Shown: positions 33,102 to 41,645 of the stretch, piece by piece
Layout: each line of letters opens with the position of its first letter
How positions within the stretch are numbered: the stretch's first letter is position 1
From: Labilithrix sp.
GTDB lineage: Bacteria; Myxococcota_A; Polyangia; Polyangiales; Polyangiaceae
Length of the DNA stretch: 41,742 bases
Direction: 5' to 3'
Assembly (NCBI GenBank): GCA_019637105.1
Contig: JAHBWF010000063.1
Coordinates: forward strand, 1 to 41,742
Notes under the pieces: model-generated
The model's input: only the letters and a program-made list of their open reading frames with translations
Database searches by the model: none
Told to the model about the DNA's origin: nothing
Translations under genes and position numbers: made by a program

Positions 33102-34204
33102 CGGCGCGACGATTCGCGAGCGCGCTCTTCGTCGCGACGGGCAGCGTGCTCGCCTTCTCGTGCGGGGTCTCGACGTCCTACGACGTCGTCATCGCGAAGC
33201 GCCCCGACGCGTCGACGCCGAGCTTCGTCTCGCCCGACGCCGCGGAGGCGTCCACGCAGGACGGGAGCGGCGTCGCGCTCTGCGCGACGAACGAATGTCC
33301 GGCGGGTCGGACCACGTGCCCGAACAACCCGTTCCCGTGCGCGGTCGATCCGAGCACGGACGACGACAACTGCGGGTCGTGCGGGCACCACTGCCCGGAG
33401 CTCGAGGTCACGGCTCACGGCGACATGCTGCACGCCGAGGCGCACTGCGTGAAGGGCGGGTGTCAGCTCGTGTGCAAGAGCGGATTCGCCGACTGCAACG
33501 GCTTCGTCGAGGACGGCTGCGAGGGCGACCTCGCCCAGGACAAAGAGAACTGCGGCGCGTGCGGGGTGGTCTGTCCGGGCTCGGACGTCTGCTTCATGGG
33601 GGAGTGCGCGTGTCCGGTCGCCGGGAGCTGCGGGGCTTGCGGGAACCTGTGCCCGCGGAGCACCCAGCCTCCTTTCCCGCGCGAGTGGCACGCGGACTAC
33701 GGGTGCGTCGGCGGTCAGTGCAACGAGCCCACGTGCTTGCCCGTCTGGGACGACTGCAACAACGACTTCCCGACGGACCCGGGCGGCGACGGCTGCGAGA
33801 CGAACCTCGACGGCGATCGGAACAACTGCGGCCAATGTGGACGTGTGTGTGCCGCGGGCGAGATCTGTCGGCGCGGGGTCTGCGAGTGTCCTTGCGGCGC
33901 TCCGTGCTTTCAGGATCGGATCAACACGGACGTCGAGAACTGCGGCGGGTGCGGCTTCCGTTGCCCGGGCGTCGGCGACCCGCGGATGGCGAACGGCGTG
34001 CCGGTCTGTGACGAGGGCGTCTGCGACTTCCGGTGCGACGCCCACTGGGCGGACTGCGACGGCGACGATCAGAACGGCTGCGAGACGAACGTGGCCAGGG
34101 ATCCGCTCCACTGCGGGGGGTGCAACGTCCGCTGCGACGGCGTCGACGGGCAGGCGTGCGTCGACGGCAAGTGCACGATGAAAGAGTGCGGGGCGGTCCA
34201 GTGA
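33098..34204 (+). CDS. Cys-rich surface lipoprotein with CGxCGxxC repeats
   Basis: 368 residues with about 49 cysteines. The N-terminus ends FSC near residue 22, a non-canonical lipobox. After a Ser/Asp linker come repeated units of the form 'D/E-NC-G-x-C-G-x-x-C-P', e.g. DDNCGSCGHHC, KENCGACGVVC, NNCGQCGRVC and ENCGGCGFRC. Between them lie 'DCxxxxxDGCE' segments such as FADCNGFVEDGCEGDL and ADCDGDDQNGCETN. Such proteins are abundant in myxobacteria and, as I recall, are often mislabelled tryptophan synthase alpha chain in databases; there is no such fold here. It is probably an extracellular, disulfide-stabilised rod. The stop overlaps the next start (GTGA at 34201). Confidence 0.88.
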   Translation: MTARRFASALFVATGSVLAFSCGVSTSYDVVIAKRPDASTPSFVSPDAAEASTQDGSGVALCATNECPAGRTTCPNNPFPCAVDPSTDDDNCGSCGHHCPELEVTAHGDMLHAEAHCVKGGCQLVCKSGFADCNGFVEDGCEGDLAQDKENCGACGVVCPGSDVCFMGECACPVAGSCGACGNLCPRSTQPPFPREWHADYGCVGGQCNEPTCLPVWDDCNNDFPTDPGGDGCETNLDGDRNNCGQCGRVCAAGEICRRGVCECPCGAPCFQDRINTDVENCGGCGFRCPGVGDPRMANGVPVCDEGVCDFRCDAHWADCDGDDQNGCETNVARDPLHCGGCNVRCDGVDGQACVDGKCTMKECGAVQ

Positions 34205-35397
34205 CGTCGCCGGCGCGATGGGGCCGTGCGGCGAGGCTCGCCGCGGCGGCCGTCGTCTTCCCGCTCGCCTGCGTCGCCAGGGGCGAGCCCGAGGCGGGGT
34301 CCTCCGATCCGGCGCCGTCGGCGATCGTGCCCGACGCGTCGAGCGCGGGCGCCGACGCCGCCGCGGTCCCGGACGCCGCCGCGGGGCGGTGCAGCGCGTC
34401 CAGGCTCTGCGTCGAGGAGGTGCCCATCGACGAGTTCGTCCATCTCACGTCCGTCTGGGGATCGGGCGCGACGGACGTGTGGGCCGTCGGCGCGCACGGC
34501 ACGATCCTCCACTACGACGGCGTCGCCTGGCGGAAGGCCGAGGTGGTGGCCCCGGACGGCGGCCTCCTCTACACGCTTCGGAGTGTCTGGCTCGAACGCC
34601 CGGACGACGTCTGGATCGTCGACGGTACGACCCAGGTCGGGGGCGGCGGACTGCTCCGGCACGGAGTCGGCTGGAAGGGGCCGAGCGCGACGACGTGGAC
34701 CTTCTTCACGCCGAGCGATCCGTCCGGGTTCGAGCCGCTCATCGTACGCGGCAAATCCGATACCGTCTGGATCGCGCACGCAGGCCACCGGCTCCTCGAG
34801 GCGTTCGACGGATGGTCCGGCGGCGCCCCGGGGCCGTCTCGGACCCTCGCCCCGGCGCGCATGAGCGCGGTCACGGCGCTCGCGGTGTCGCGCGCCGACG
34901 AGGTGTGGGCCGCGGGCAGCTGCTTCGACGAGGCGTTCGTGAGCCGCTTCGGGTGTGTCTTCCGCGGGAGCCTCTCGACGGCTGGTCCGGTGCCGGAGCC
35001 GCCGGCGTGGCGGTTCGAGGAGCACGACAGCCGCACGAACAAGGCGCTGCGCGGCGCGTGGGGCGACGAGAGCGGCGCGTGGCTCGTCGGCGACGCGGGC
35101 ACGCTTCGACGCATGACCCGGAGCGCCGTGCCGGGCAAGAAGCTCGAGATCGTGAAGAGCCCGGTCGTCGCCGATCTCCGCGGCGTCTTCGGCTTCGGCC
35201 CGGACGACGTGTGGGCCGTGGGGGAGGCCAGCACCGTCCTGCACTGGGACGGAGCGGTGTGGACGAAGCTCGCGACGCCGTTCGACGACGCGAGCGACAG
35301 GCCGATGCTCCACGCGGTCTGGGGGAGCTCGCCGAGCGACGTCTGGATCGTCGGCGACGGAACGGTGCTGCACTTCGACGAGGTGAACGGGCGATGA
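34201..35397 (+). CDS. beta-propeller lipoprotein (DVWAVG repeats), paralogue 1
   Basis: 398 residues from a GTG. The signal is LAAAAVVFPLAC (Cys near 22), followed by a Pro/Ala/Asp linker. About six repeats of the form 'VWG-x-(3-5)-DVW-x-VG-x-(3-5)-LHYDG' follow: VWGSGATDVWAVGAHGTILH near the start, then SVWLERPDDVWIVDG, VSRADEVWAAGS, AWGDESGAWLVGDAG, VFGFGPDDVWAVGEASTVLH and VWGSSPSDVWIVGDGTVLHF. These suggest a six-bladed propeller. A surface-exposed binding protein is likely; the ligand is unknown. The ATGA overlap at 35394 couples it to a paralogue. Confidence 0.88.
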   Translation: MTSPARWGRAARLAAAAVVFPLACVARGEPEAGSSDPAPSAIVPDASSAGADAAAVPDAAAGRCSASRLCVEEVPIDEFVHLTSVWGSGATDVWAVGAHGTILHYDGVAWRKAEVVAPDGGLLYTLRSVWLERPDDVWIVDGTTQVGGGGLLRHGVGWKGPSATTWTFFTPSDPSGFEPLIVRGKSDTVWIAHAGHRLLEAFDGWSGGAPGPSRTLAPARMSAVTALAVSRADEVWAAGSCFDEAFVSRFGCVFRGSLSTAGPVPEPPAWRFEEHDSRTNKALRGAWGDESGAWLVGDAGTLRRMTRSAVPGKKLEIVKSPVVADLRGVFGFGPDDVWAVGEASTVLHWDGAVWTKLATPFDDASDRPMLHAVWGSSPSDVWIVGDGTVLHFDEVNGR

Positions 35398-36668
35398 GTC
35401 GGGGTTCTTGCCGCGCGCGCTCCTGTCTCCGTGGCCTCGCCTTCCTGGCGCCGATCGCGATCGCGGCGCCGGCGTCGTGCGCCGACAGCGGCGTCGAGCG
35501 CGAGCCCGAAGCGGATCGAGCGCCCGACGCCACGGTCCTGCCGGACGCGCCGCCCTCCGACGGCGGGCCGCCGGTCGCCGACGCGTCGAGCGACGTCGTC
35601 GTCGACGCGCGGTGCAGCCCGGGCGGCTTTTGCTACGAGGCGCTGCCCGTTCCCGTGCCGCTCGTGGGCGTGTCGGCGACGAGCATGGATCACGCGTGGG
35701 CCGTCGGCGGTGACGTGATCGTGCGATGGGACGGCGCGTCGTGGAAGCCCGCGTACCGGTACGACGGAGCGACGAGCGGGACGGCCGTGACCCTCCGTGC
35801 CGTCTTCGTCGCGAAGGCCGACGACGTGTGGGCGGTGGGAGCGACGCCCTTCCCCGATCGTCGGTTCTTCGTCGTCCGTCGCTCGCAAGGGGACGGCGGC
35901 GCCCCGGCCTTCCGGGAGACGCTCACCGAAGAGCCCGTCGTCGGGGACTTCTGGGCCGGCTGGCTCGCCCCCGGCTCGGACGCGCTCTGGCTCGTCGAGG
36001 CCGGCACGGGCTCCGTCCTTCGCTTCCGCGAGGCCGCGGACGGCGGCGTCGCGACCGATCGCTGGCGACCGCAGGGAGAGCCGGAGGACGGGGCCTTCTA
36101 CGCCTGGTACGGCTTGTGGGGCTTCGGCGCCGACGTGTACGTCAGCGGGACGGCGTGCTCGTTCGGCTCGTGCACGAACCTCGTCGCGCGCTACGACGGC
36201 GAGAGCTGGTCGACCTCCACGTTCGAAGATCCCAAGATCGTGACGGGGATGTTCGGGACGAGGGATCTCGGGCAGCCGAAGCACCTCTGGCTCGAGCTCC
36301 TGGACAGCGCGACCGGGGCTCGATCGGTCCGCCTCGTGCCGCTCTCGAGCGACGGCGGTCTCGGAGCGCCCGTGGTCGAGCGCGCCTTGTCCGGGTGCGG
36401 CTCCTTCGTGGGCTCCGCGGCCGATCCGGGGGCGGCGTGGCTCTCCGACGGCTGCCTCGTCCATCGCTGGAACGGAGCCACGCTCGAGGTGACGCCGATC
36501 GCGGTCGGCGGGGAGCCGCCGGGGCGCGTGAACGCGGTGTGGGCCGGGAGCGCCGACGACGCCTGGGTCGTCGGCGCGTCGCTGCCGTACCAGGGACCGA
36601 ACGTGCCGGAGCTCGGCTTCGCCGCGAGGCGCGAAGGGAAATGGGCGGCGGACGGGGGTGAGCCGTGA
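35394..36668 (+). CDS. beta-propeller lipoprotein, paralogue 2
   Basis: 424 residues. The N-terminal signal ends APASC (Cys near 29). After a Pro/Asp/Ala linker come blades of the same type as the gene before it: VSATSMDHAWAVGGDVIVRW, VFVAKADDVWAVGATP, WLAPGSDALWLVEAG, LWGFGADVYVSG, MFGTRDLGQPKHLWLEL, AADPGAAWLSDGCLVHRW and VWAGSADDAWVVGAS, about seven repeats. Blades 4 and 5 are more degenerate than in paralogue 1. A tandem duplication that diverged is the simplest origin. The stop overlaps the next gene by GTGA (36665). Confidence 0.87.
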   Translation: MSRGSCRARSCLRGLAFLAPIAIAAPASCADSGVEREPEADRAPDATVLPDAPPSDGGPPVADASSDVVVDARCSPGGFCYEALPVPVPLVGVSATSMDHAWAVGGDVIVRWDGASWKPAYRYDGATSGTAVTLRAVFVAKADDVWAVGATPFPDRRFFVVRRSQGDGGAPAFRETLTEEPVVGDFWAGWLAPGSDALWLVEAGTGSVLRFREAADGGVATDRWRPQGEPEDGAFYAWYGLWGFGADVYVSGTACSFGSCTNLVARYDGESWSTSTFEDPKIVTGMFGTRDLGQPKHLWLELLDSATGARSVRLVPLSSDGGLGAPVVERALSGCGSFVGSAADPGAAWLSDGCLVHRWNGATLEVTPIAVGGEPPGRVNAVWAGSADDAWVVGASLPYQGPNVPELGFAARREGKWAADGGEP

Positions 36669-37960
36669 AGCTCCCGAGGACGCTGTCTGCCGGTGGGCTG
36701 ATTGGCGCGCTCGTCGCCGCGTGCTCCTCGGCTGGGGAGCGCGCCGCGCCGGCCGACGACGCGGGGGCGGCCCCCTCGCCTCCGCAAGACGCGGGCTCCT
36801 CGGACGCCGACGCGCAGGTCGGCGCGGACGCGGGGGCGCCGAAGCCGCTCGACGTCACGTGCGCGGTGGAGCCTTGCTACGTGGCGGTGAGCGGCAACGG
36901 CGGCCGTCACGTGTGCGGGCTCCTCCGCGACGGGACGGTCCGCTGCTGGGGCCGCGACACGATGCTCCCGGCGGCCGCGCTCGACGACGGAGGCAGCGTC
37001 ACGGCCGACGGCGCGCTCGGCCGGGGCAGGTCGGTGTCCAGGCTCGAGGCCGCCACGCCGGCGCCGGTCGTGGGCCTCTCCGGCGTGACCCGGCTCAGCG
37101 TCGGTCCGAACCTCGGCACCTGCGCGCGCACCTCGGACGGGAGCGTTCATTGCTGGGGAAGAAACGAGCACGGTCAGCTCGGCAGGGCGACCGGCGAGCC
37201 GAGCCTCGCCGTCCCCGCGCGCGTCGAGGGCATCCCGCCCGTCGACGACGTCGCGCTCGGCGCGACGGTGGGCTGCGCCGTCGCGTCGTCGGATCGTGCG
37301 CTCTACTGCTGGGGAAGGACGACGGAGGGACTCGGCGTCGACGCGGGGGGGAGCGACACGTTCCCTCCGCGACGGGTCGCCACGTTCCCCGCGCCGGTGC
37401 AGTCGCTCGCGCTGGGGACCTGGTCCGACGAGGACACCGTGATCGCCCTGCTCGCCGGCGGCAAGCTCGCGAGCGCGGGCCCGTCCGCGACGGGGGAGAC
37501 GTCGTCGCCGCCGCCCTGGACGTCGCCGCTGGAGACCTTCGACGTCGTTCGGAGCTGGACGTTCGCCTACGTCGCGAGCGACGGCCTGCTCCGGCGGTGG
37601 CGCCCCGCGGAGGGCACGGTCTACGTCCCCGCGCGAGCGCCGATCGTCGACGCGAAGATCTCCGGAGGCGCCGAGGATCATCAGGGCGGCGTGCTCCTGT
37701 CGACGGGTCGCCTGTTCCGTTGGGGCGGGAACACGTCGGGCGCGCTCGGCGTCGCTCCCTCGGCCTTGCTCTTCGGGCCACATCCGCTCGAGGTGACCCA
37801 GGTCGGCGCGCGGGTCGTCTCGTTCGCGACGACGGTGGGATCGACGTGCGCTTCCCTCGTCGACGGGGAGGTCGTCTGCTGGGGCGCCAACGCCTTCGGC
37901 GAGCTCGGTCGCGGCACCGTCGACGACTTCCCGCATCCGGAGGCCGAGCCGATCCGATGA
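36665..37960 (+). CDS. RCC1-repeat lipoprotein
   Basis: 431 residues from a GTG. The signal LIGALVAAC gives the lipid Cys near 20. An acidic linker of repeated Asp/Ala (to about residue 65) precedes RCC1-type repeats, each closing in 'CWGRN-x-x-G-x-LG': DGTVRCWGRD, DGSVHCWGRNEHGQLGRA, RALYCWGRTTEGLGV, GRLFRWGGNTSGALGV and DGEVVCWGANAFGELGRG. This makes a seven-bladed fold likely. Bacterial RCC1 proteins are usually extracellular adhesins or scaffolds, and none is known to be a GTPase exchange factor. The ATGA overlap at 37957 leads to the last gene of the unit. Confidence 0.9.
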   Translation: MKLPRTLSAGGLIGALVAACSSAGERAAPADDAGAAPSPPQDAGSSDADAQVGADAGAPKPLDVTCAVEPCYVAVSGNGGRHVCGLLRDGTVRCWGRDTMLPAAALDDGGSVTADGALGRGRSVSRLEAATPAPVVGLSGVTRLSVGPNLGTCARTSDGSVHCWGRNEHGQLGRATGEPSLAVPARVEGIPPVDDVALGATVGCAVASSDRALYCWGRTTEGLGVDAGGSDTFPPRRVATFPAPVQSLALGTWSDEDTVIALLAGGKLASAGPSATGETSSPPPWTSPLETFDVVRSWTFAYVASDGLLRRWRPAEGTVYVPARAPIVDAKISGGAEDHQGGVLLSTGRLFRWGGNTSGALGVAPSALLFGPHPLEVTQVGARVVSFATTVGSTCASLVDGEVVCWGANAFGELGRGTVDDFPHPEAEPIR

Positions 37961-39708
37961 GACTCTGGGCTACGAGCCTCGCCGTCGTTCTCGGCGCCGT
38001 CGCGGTGGCGCACTTCGGCTGCGGCGCCGATCGGGATCCCTACCGTCGCGGGATCGAGGAGACGAGCTTCGCCGACGCGGCGGCCGCGGACGGATGCGTA
38101 GGGCTCGAGCGGCGATGCTCGCGCGATCTCCGCGCGGTGGTCGACGGGTGCGACGAGTCGCTCGTCGTCGCGGTGTGCCCGCCGGATCGAGGCTGCGCGG
38201 CCGGGGCGTGCGTGCCGGCGTGCTCCGCGGCGGTCAGCAGCGCCGCGACCGTGGGCTGCGAGTTCGCCGCGCTCGCCCCGAGCCGCTACGACGAGAGCCG
38301 CGGATCGTGCTTCGGCGCGCTGCTCACGAACACGTGGGGAGCCCCTGCGCGCATCGAGGCGGACTACGCGGGATCGACGATCGACCTCGCGGTCTCGGCG
38401 CGCGTCGTCCGTACGTCCGGCGACGGAGTGACGTACGAGCCGTTCACCGGCGAAATCCAGCCCGGCGAGGTGGCCGTGCTCTTCTTGAACCACCTGCCCG
38501 AGAGGCCCGTGGGGCGGCCGCCGACGGGCGTGGGCTGGGTACCTTGCCCGGCCGACGTCACGCCCGCGGTGCTCGTCGACACGAGCATCAAGGGAACGGC
38601 GCGGGGCAAGTCGTTCCGGATCAAGACGTCGGCGCCCGTGAGCGCCTACAGCGTCTACCAGCTCGGTAGACCCGGCGGTCACGCCGCGTCGGCCACGCTG
38701 CTCCTCCCGGTGCCGGCCTGGAAGACCGGCTACGTCGTGACGGACGCGTGGGAAGCCGACGTCGGCTTTCCGGCCACCCAGATCGTGGCGGCCGAGGACG
38801 AGACCGACGTGACCGTCGCGGGCAGCGCGACGATCCTCCCAGGACCGGAAGTCGAAGGGGCGCCGATGGGGACCCCGCAGACGTACCGGCTGAATCGCGG
38901 CGACGTCCTCCAGTTCGCGCAGAGCGAGCAGCTCGCCGGCAGCCGCGTCGAGGCGAGCAAGAGCGTGGCCGTGCTGGGAGGCCACGAGTGCATGAACATC
39001 CCCACCGGGAAGCGCTGGTGCGATCAGGCGCAGCTTCAGCTCTTTCCGGTGCGGTCGTGGGGACGCGAATACGTCGCCGCTCCGCACCTCTCGCGCCGAG
39101 TCGACGGCGCGCCCGAGTCGTACTTCTACCGGATCGTCGCGGCGGTCGACGGCACCGCGCTCACGTACGATCCGCGCCGGCCGGCGGACGCACCGACCGT
39201 CCTCGACGCTGCCGGCTCGAGGATCTTCATGACGCACGAGCCCTTCGTCGTGAGCAGCCAGGACACGGATCACCCGATCACGGTCTACGCGTACATGACG
39301 GGGCTCGAGTTCGCGAAGGCGAAGATGGACGACGGCGATCCGGAGTTCACCTACGTCATCCCGACCGATCAGTACCTCGATCGCTACGTCTTCTACGTGG
39401 CGCCGAGCTACCGCAGCTCGCACCTCGTGATCGTCCGCGCGCGGCCCGACGGGAGGGACTTCCAGCCCGTGAACCTCGACTGCGCCGGGCCCCTCGACGG
39501 CTGGTCGCCCGTGGGCAGCGCGGGCAAGTACGAGCTCGTCCGCGTCTCGCTCGGCGCGGGCGGAGGGTGCGGTCCCGGGCGCCATGAAATGAGCAGCACG
39601 GGCCCGTTCAGCGTGACGGTCTGGGGTACGGACGTCGCGACGAGCTACGCCTACCCGGGCGGGGCGGCCATCCGCGAGCTCAACGCCGTCGGGGGCCTCG
39701 TTCGCTGA
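37957..39708 (+). CDS. IgGFc-binding-like secreted protein
   Basis: 583 residues. The N-terminus reads VVLGAVAVAHFGC (Cys near 22), a secretion or lipoprotein signal, followed by a short Cys-rich stretch (about 45-105: CVGLERRCSRDLRAVVDGCD and CPPDRGCAAGACVPAC). The rest resembles the IgGFc-binding N-terminal domain (pfam17517) found in FCGBP and many bacterial surface proteins. Typical family segments are SVYQLG, ATLLLPVPAWKTGYVV, ETDVTV, GDVLQFA, GSRVEASKSVAVLGGHECMN, CDQAQLQLFPVRSWGREYVA and SFSVTVWG-like SGPFSVTVWGTD. It is the last gene of the coupled block and is convergent with the phosphatase gene. Extracellular binding is inferred. Confidence 0.85.
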   Translation: MRLWATSLAVVLGAVAVAHFGCGADRDPYRRGIEETSFADAAAADGCVGLERRCSRDLRAVVDGCDESLVVAVCPPDRGCAAGACVPACSAAVSSAATVGCEFAALAPSRYDESRGSCFGALLTNTWGAPARIEADYAGSTIDLAVSARVVRTSGDGVTYEPFTGEIQPGEVAVLFLNHLPERPVGRPPTGVGWVPCPADVTPAVLVDTSIKGTARGKSFRIKTSAPVSAYSVYQLGRPGGHAASATLLLPVPAWKTGYVVTDAWEADVGFPATQIVAAEDETDVTVAGSATILPGPEVEGAPMGTPQTYRLNRGDVLQFAQSEQLAGSRVEASKSVAVLGGHECMNIPTGKRWCDQAQLQLFPVRSWGREYVAAPHLSRRVDGAPESYFYRIVAAVDGTALTYDPRRPADAPTVLDAAGSRIFMTHEPFVVSSQDTDHPITVYAYMTGLEFAKAKMDDGDPEFTYVIPTDQYLDRYVFYVAPSYRSSHLVIVRARPDGRDFQPVNLDCAGPLDGWSPVGSAGKYELVRVSLGAGGGCGPGRHEMSSTGPFSVTVWGTDVATSYAYPGGAAIRELNAVGGLVR

Positions 39709-39721
39709 GCTCGGCGCCGTC

Positions 39722-39751
39722 GTCGTCGAGGCGTGCCTCTCCGTCGACGAC
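39722..39751. terminator. weak hairpin between convergent genes
   Basis: GTCGTCG (39722-39728) pairs with CGACGAC (39745-39751) over a loop that itself contains AGGC/GCCT. It lies in the 84 bases between the two stops. No T-run. Confidence 0.3.
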
Positions 39752-39792
39752 CGCCGCGCGCGGACGGCGCGGGGGCGTCGTGCCGCCGGAGC

Positions 39793-41487
39793 TCAGGCCC
39801 GGTGCTCGATCTCCGGCGCGACCTTGAAGAAGGCGTTGCGCTCGGGATCGTTGTAGCTCCGCCAGTCCGGGACCCACGGGACGACGCGCGCCTCCGCGCC
39901 GTCGTGCGTGATCGTCAGCGCCATCGGCGTCACGTCGCGGTACGTGCTCTCCGCCGGGAGGTCGTTGTTGTCCTTCCCTCCCGCCGAGAACACCGTGACC
40001 AGGCGACCGGCGTCGTCGTCGTAGACCGCCGAGAAGCCCTCGAGCACCTTCTCGTGGCCGCGCACCATCGTGTTCGTCCCGAGCCGCTGCATGAAGGCGC
40101 GGAACTGCATCCGGCCGAAGGCGAAGCGAGCCGCCTGGTCCTGCAGGTCGGCCGGGATGACGTCGGCCGTGCTCGGATCGCTCCACATCATCTGGAAGCG
40201 GATGTCCGGGTCGTTGAGCGACGAGAGGTCCTTCCAGCGCTCCTTGATGAGTCGGTCCTTGGGGATGCCGCCGTGGACGAACATGAAGCGATCGAACAAA
40301 AAGACGTTCGGCATCTGCTCGAAGAGCGTGCGGTAGTGGCGGAACACGTCGACCGGGAGGAGCGGCTTGAGCGTGTTGATCGCCTCGGCCGGCTTCACGC
40401 CGCCGTACATCGTGCCGTTCACCTCGACGTAGTACTCGTGGTTGCCCCGGAGCATCACGACGTGTTCGGGCGCCGTGACGAAGAGCTGGAGCACCGTGCG
40501 GAGGACGCCGTTCAGGCTGAACCGGCCGCGATCGATGTAGTCGCCCAGCAGGACGAGGAGCGGGTACGGGACGTTCTTCGGATCCTTGCGGTACGCGTCG
40601 ACGCGCTCGAAGAAGCGACTCTGGAGGACCGTCGCCTTCAGGATGCTGTAGCAGCCGTGGAGATCGCCGAGCACCGTGAGCTCCGTGCGCGCCCCGGGCT
40701 TCGGCATCCGCACGTACGTGTGGCCGTCGAGGAACGGCGGCGCGCCGGCCAGCTCGGCGACGTTCTTCTTGCCCGTGAGGCGGCCGTCGCCGGCCCGGCG
40801 CTGCGTCTCGATCACGGCGAGCGCTCGATCGATGAGCGCGCGGTCGGCGGTGACCTGGCGCGTGAGCGCGTCGGGATCGCGCGAGAAGTGGAATTCGAAC
40901 GGCTTGAAGAACGGGTGGTCGATCGTCGACGCCCCCGCGTCGATCGGCGCCGCGACGGCGACGCGCGCGCTGTCGTTCGGGCCGCCGTCGTCGACGATCT
41001 CGACCTCGACGTGGGAGTCGAGCAGGCGCCCGAGCTCGCTCCGGAACTGCACCTCCGCCGGGTGCGCGACGCCGTCGGCCATGAGCAGGCTGTCGATGAG
41101 CCGCATGAGCTCGGCGCGCCCGCGCGGATCGAAGCTCTGGAAGATCTCGAAGCACCGCACCTTGAGCTTCGAGTGGACGAACGCCTTCGGGTCCTCGTTC
41201 TCGGAGACGCTCTCCGTGAAGAGCTCCTTCACGTTCTGATCGATCCCCTCGAAGACCTCGTGGAAATGCTTGGTGAACTTGTCGACCACCTCGGCGCGGA
41301 CGGACGCGGCGGCGCCGGGCATCGCGGTGTTCGCGCGGTGCTCGATGAGCTTCTTGATGACGTCGCGGACGAAGCTCTTCTCCGCGGCGTCGAAGTCGCC
41401 GTCGATGTACCCGAAGGTGACGAGGTAGAAGATGACCGCGTGCATCTCGTGCTCGGCACGCTTCGGGTCGTCGCTGAAGGTGATCAT
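39793..41487 (-). CDS. TerB-like domain fused to PPP-family Ser/Thr phosphatase
   Basis: 564 residues, cytoplasmic. Residues about 1-180 are helical and resemble the tellurite-resistance TerB fold, with two acidic helix-loop-helix segments (TFGYIDGDFDAAEKSFVRDV and DSLLMADGVAHPAEVQFR) of the kind that bind metal. Residues about 265-530 are a phosphoprotein phosphatase with the full motif set: GDLHG (274-278), GDYIDRG (about 316), RGNHE (about 347), VHGG (about 404) and MVRGHE (about 466). These supply the dimetal site and catalytic His. The inference is dephosphorylation of proteins, with TerB as a regulatory or targeting module. An extended -10 lies just upstream. Which kinase it opposes is unknown. 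Confidence 0.88.
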   Translation of the reverse strand: MITFSDDPKRAEHEMHAVIFYLVTFGYIDGDFDAAEKSFVRDVIKKLIEHRANTAMPGAAASVRAEVVDKFTKHFHEVFEGIDQNVKELFTESVSENEDPKAFVHSKLKVRCFEIFQSFDPRGRAELMRLIDSLLMADGVAHPAEVQFRSELGRLLDSHVEVEIVDDGGPNDSARVAVAAPIDAGASTIDHPFFKPFEFHFSRDPDALTRQVTADRALIDRALAVIETQRRAGDGRLTGKKNVAELAGAPPFLDGHTYVRMPKPGARTELTVLGDLHGCYSILKATVLQSRFFERVDAYRKDPKNVPYPLLVLLGDYIDRGRFSLNGVLRTVLQLFVTAPEHVVMLRGNHEYYVEVNGTMYGGVKPAEAINTLKPLLPVDVFRHYRTLFEQMPNVFLFDRFMFVHGGIPKDRLIKERWKDLSSLNDPDIRFQMMWSDPSTADVIPADLQDQAARFAFGRMQFRAFMQRLGTNTMVRGHEKVLEGFSAVYDDDAGRLVTVFSAGGKDNNDLPAESTYRDVTPMALTITHDGAEARVVPWVPDWRSYNDPERNAFFKVAPEIEHRA

Positions 41488-41496
41488 CGCGCCGAC

Positions 41497-41505
41497 AGGC
41501 TACCA
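41497..41505 (-). promoter_or_regulatory. extended -10 (TGGTAGCCT) before the phosphatase gene
   Basis: On the minus strand TG-G-TAGCCT ends nine bases before the ATG at 41487. The TAGCCT hexamer is the same as before the P450 gene. Confidence 0.5.
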
Positions 41506-41592
41506 GCGGGCCGCGCGTCCGCGGAAGCGCGCAGATGCCGCGACGGGCCGCGGAGGCTCGAGCTCCGCGCCGCGTCCCGCCGAACGCGAAGC

Positions 41593-41620
41593 GCGCGCGA
41601 CTCGGTGACGAGCCGCGCGC
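41593..41620 (-). terminator. 12-bp hairpin after the gene at the right edge
   Basis: GCGCGCG, one mismatch, CTCG, a 4-base loop and the complementary arm form a long stem 25 bases past the minus-strand stop at 41646. In minus-strand RNA the odd pair is a G-U wobble; in plus-strand RNA it is A-C. The stem is therefore continuous only in the transcript that ends here. No U-run follows. Confidence 0.5.
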
Positions 41621-41645
41621 CCGGCGAGCCTCCGGCGCGCCGCGA

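Noticed and set aside
33098-34204. Tryptophan synthase alpha chain
   Set aside because: Proteins of this Cys-rich type often carry that database label as I recall, but there is no TIM-barrel sequence; it is a CGxCGxxC repeat protein with a secretion signal.
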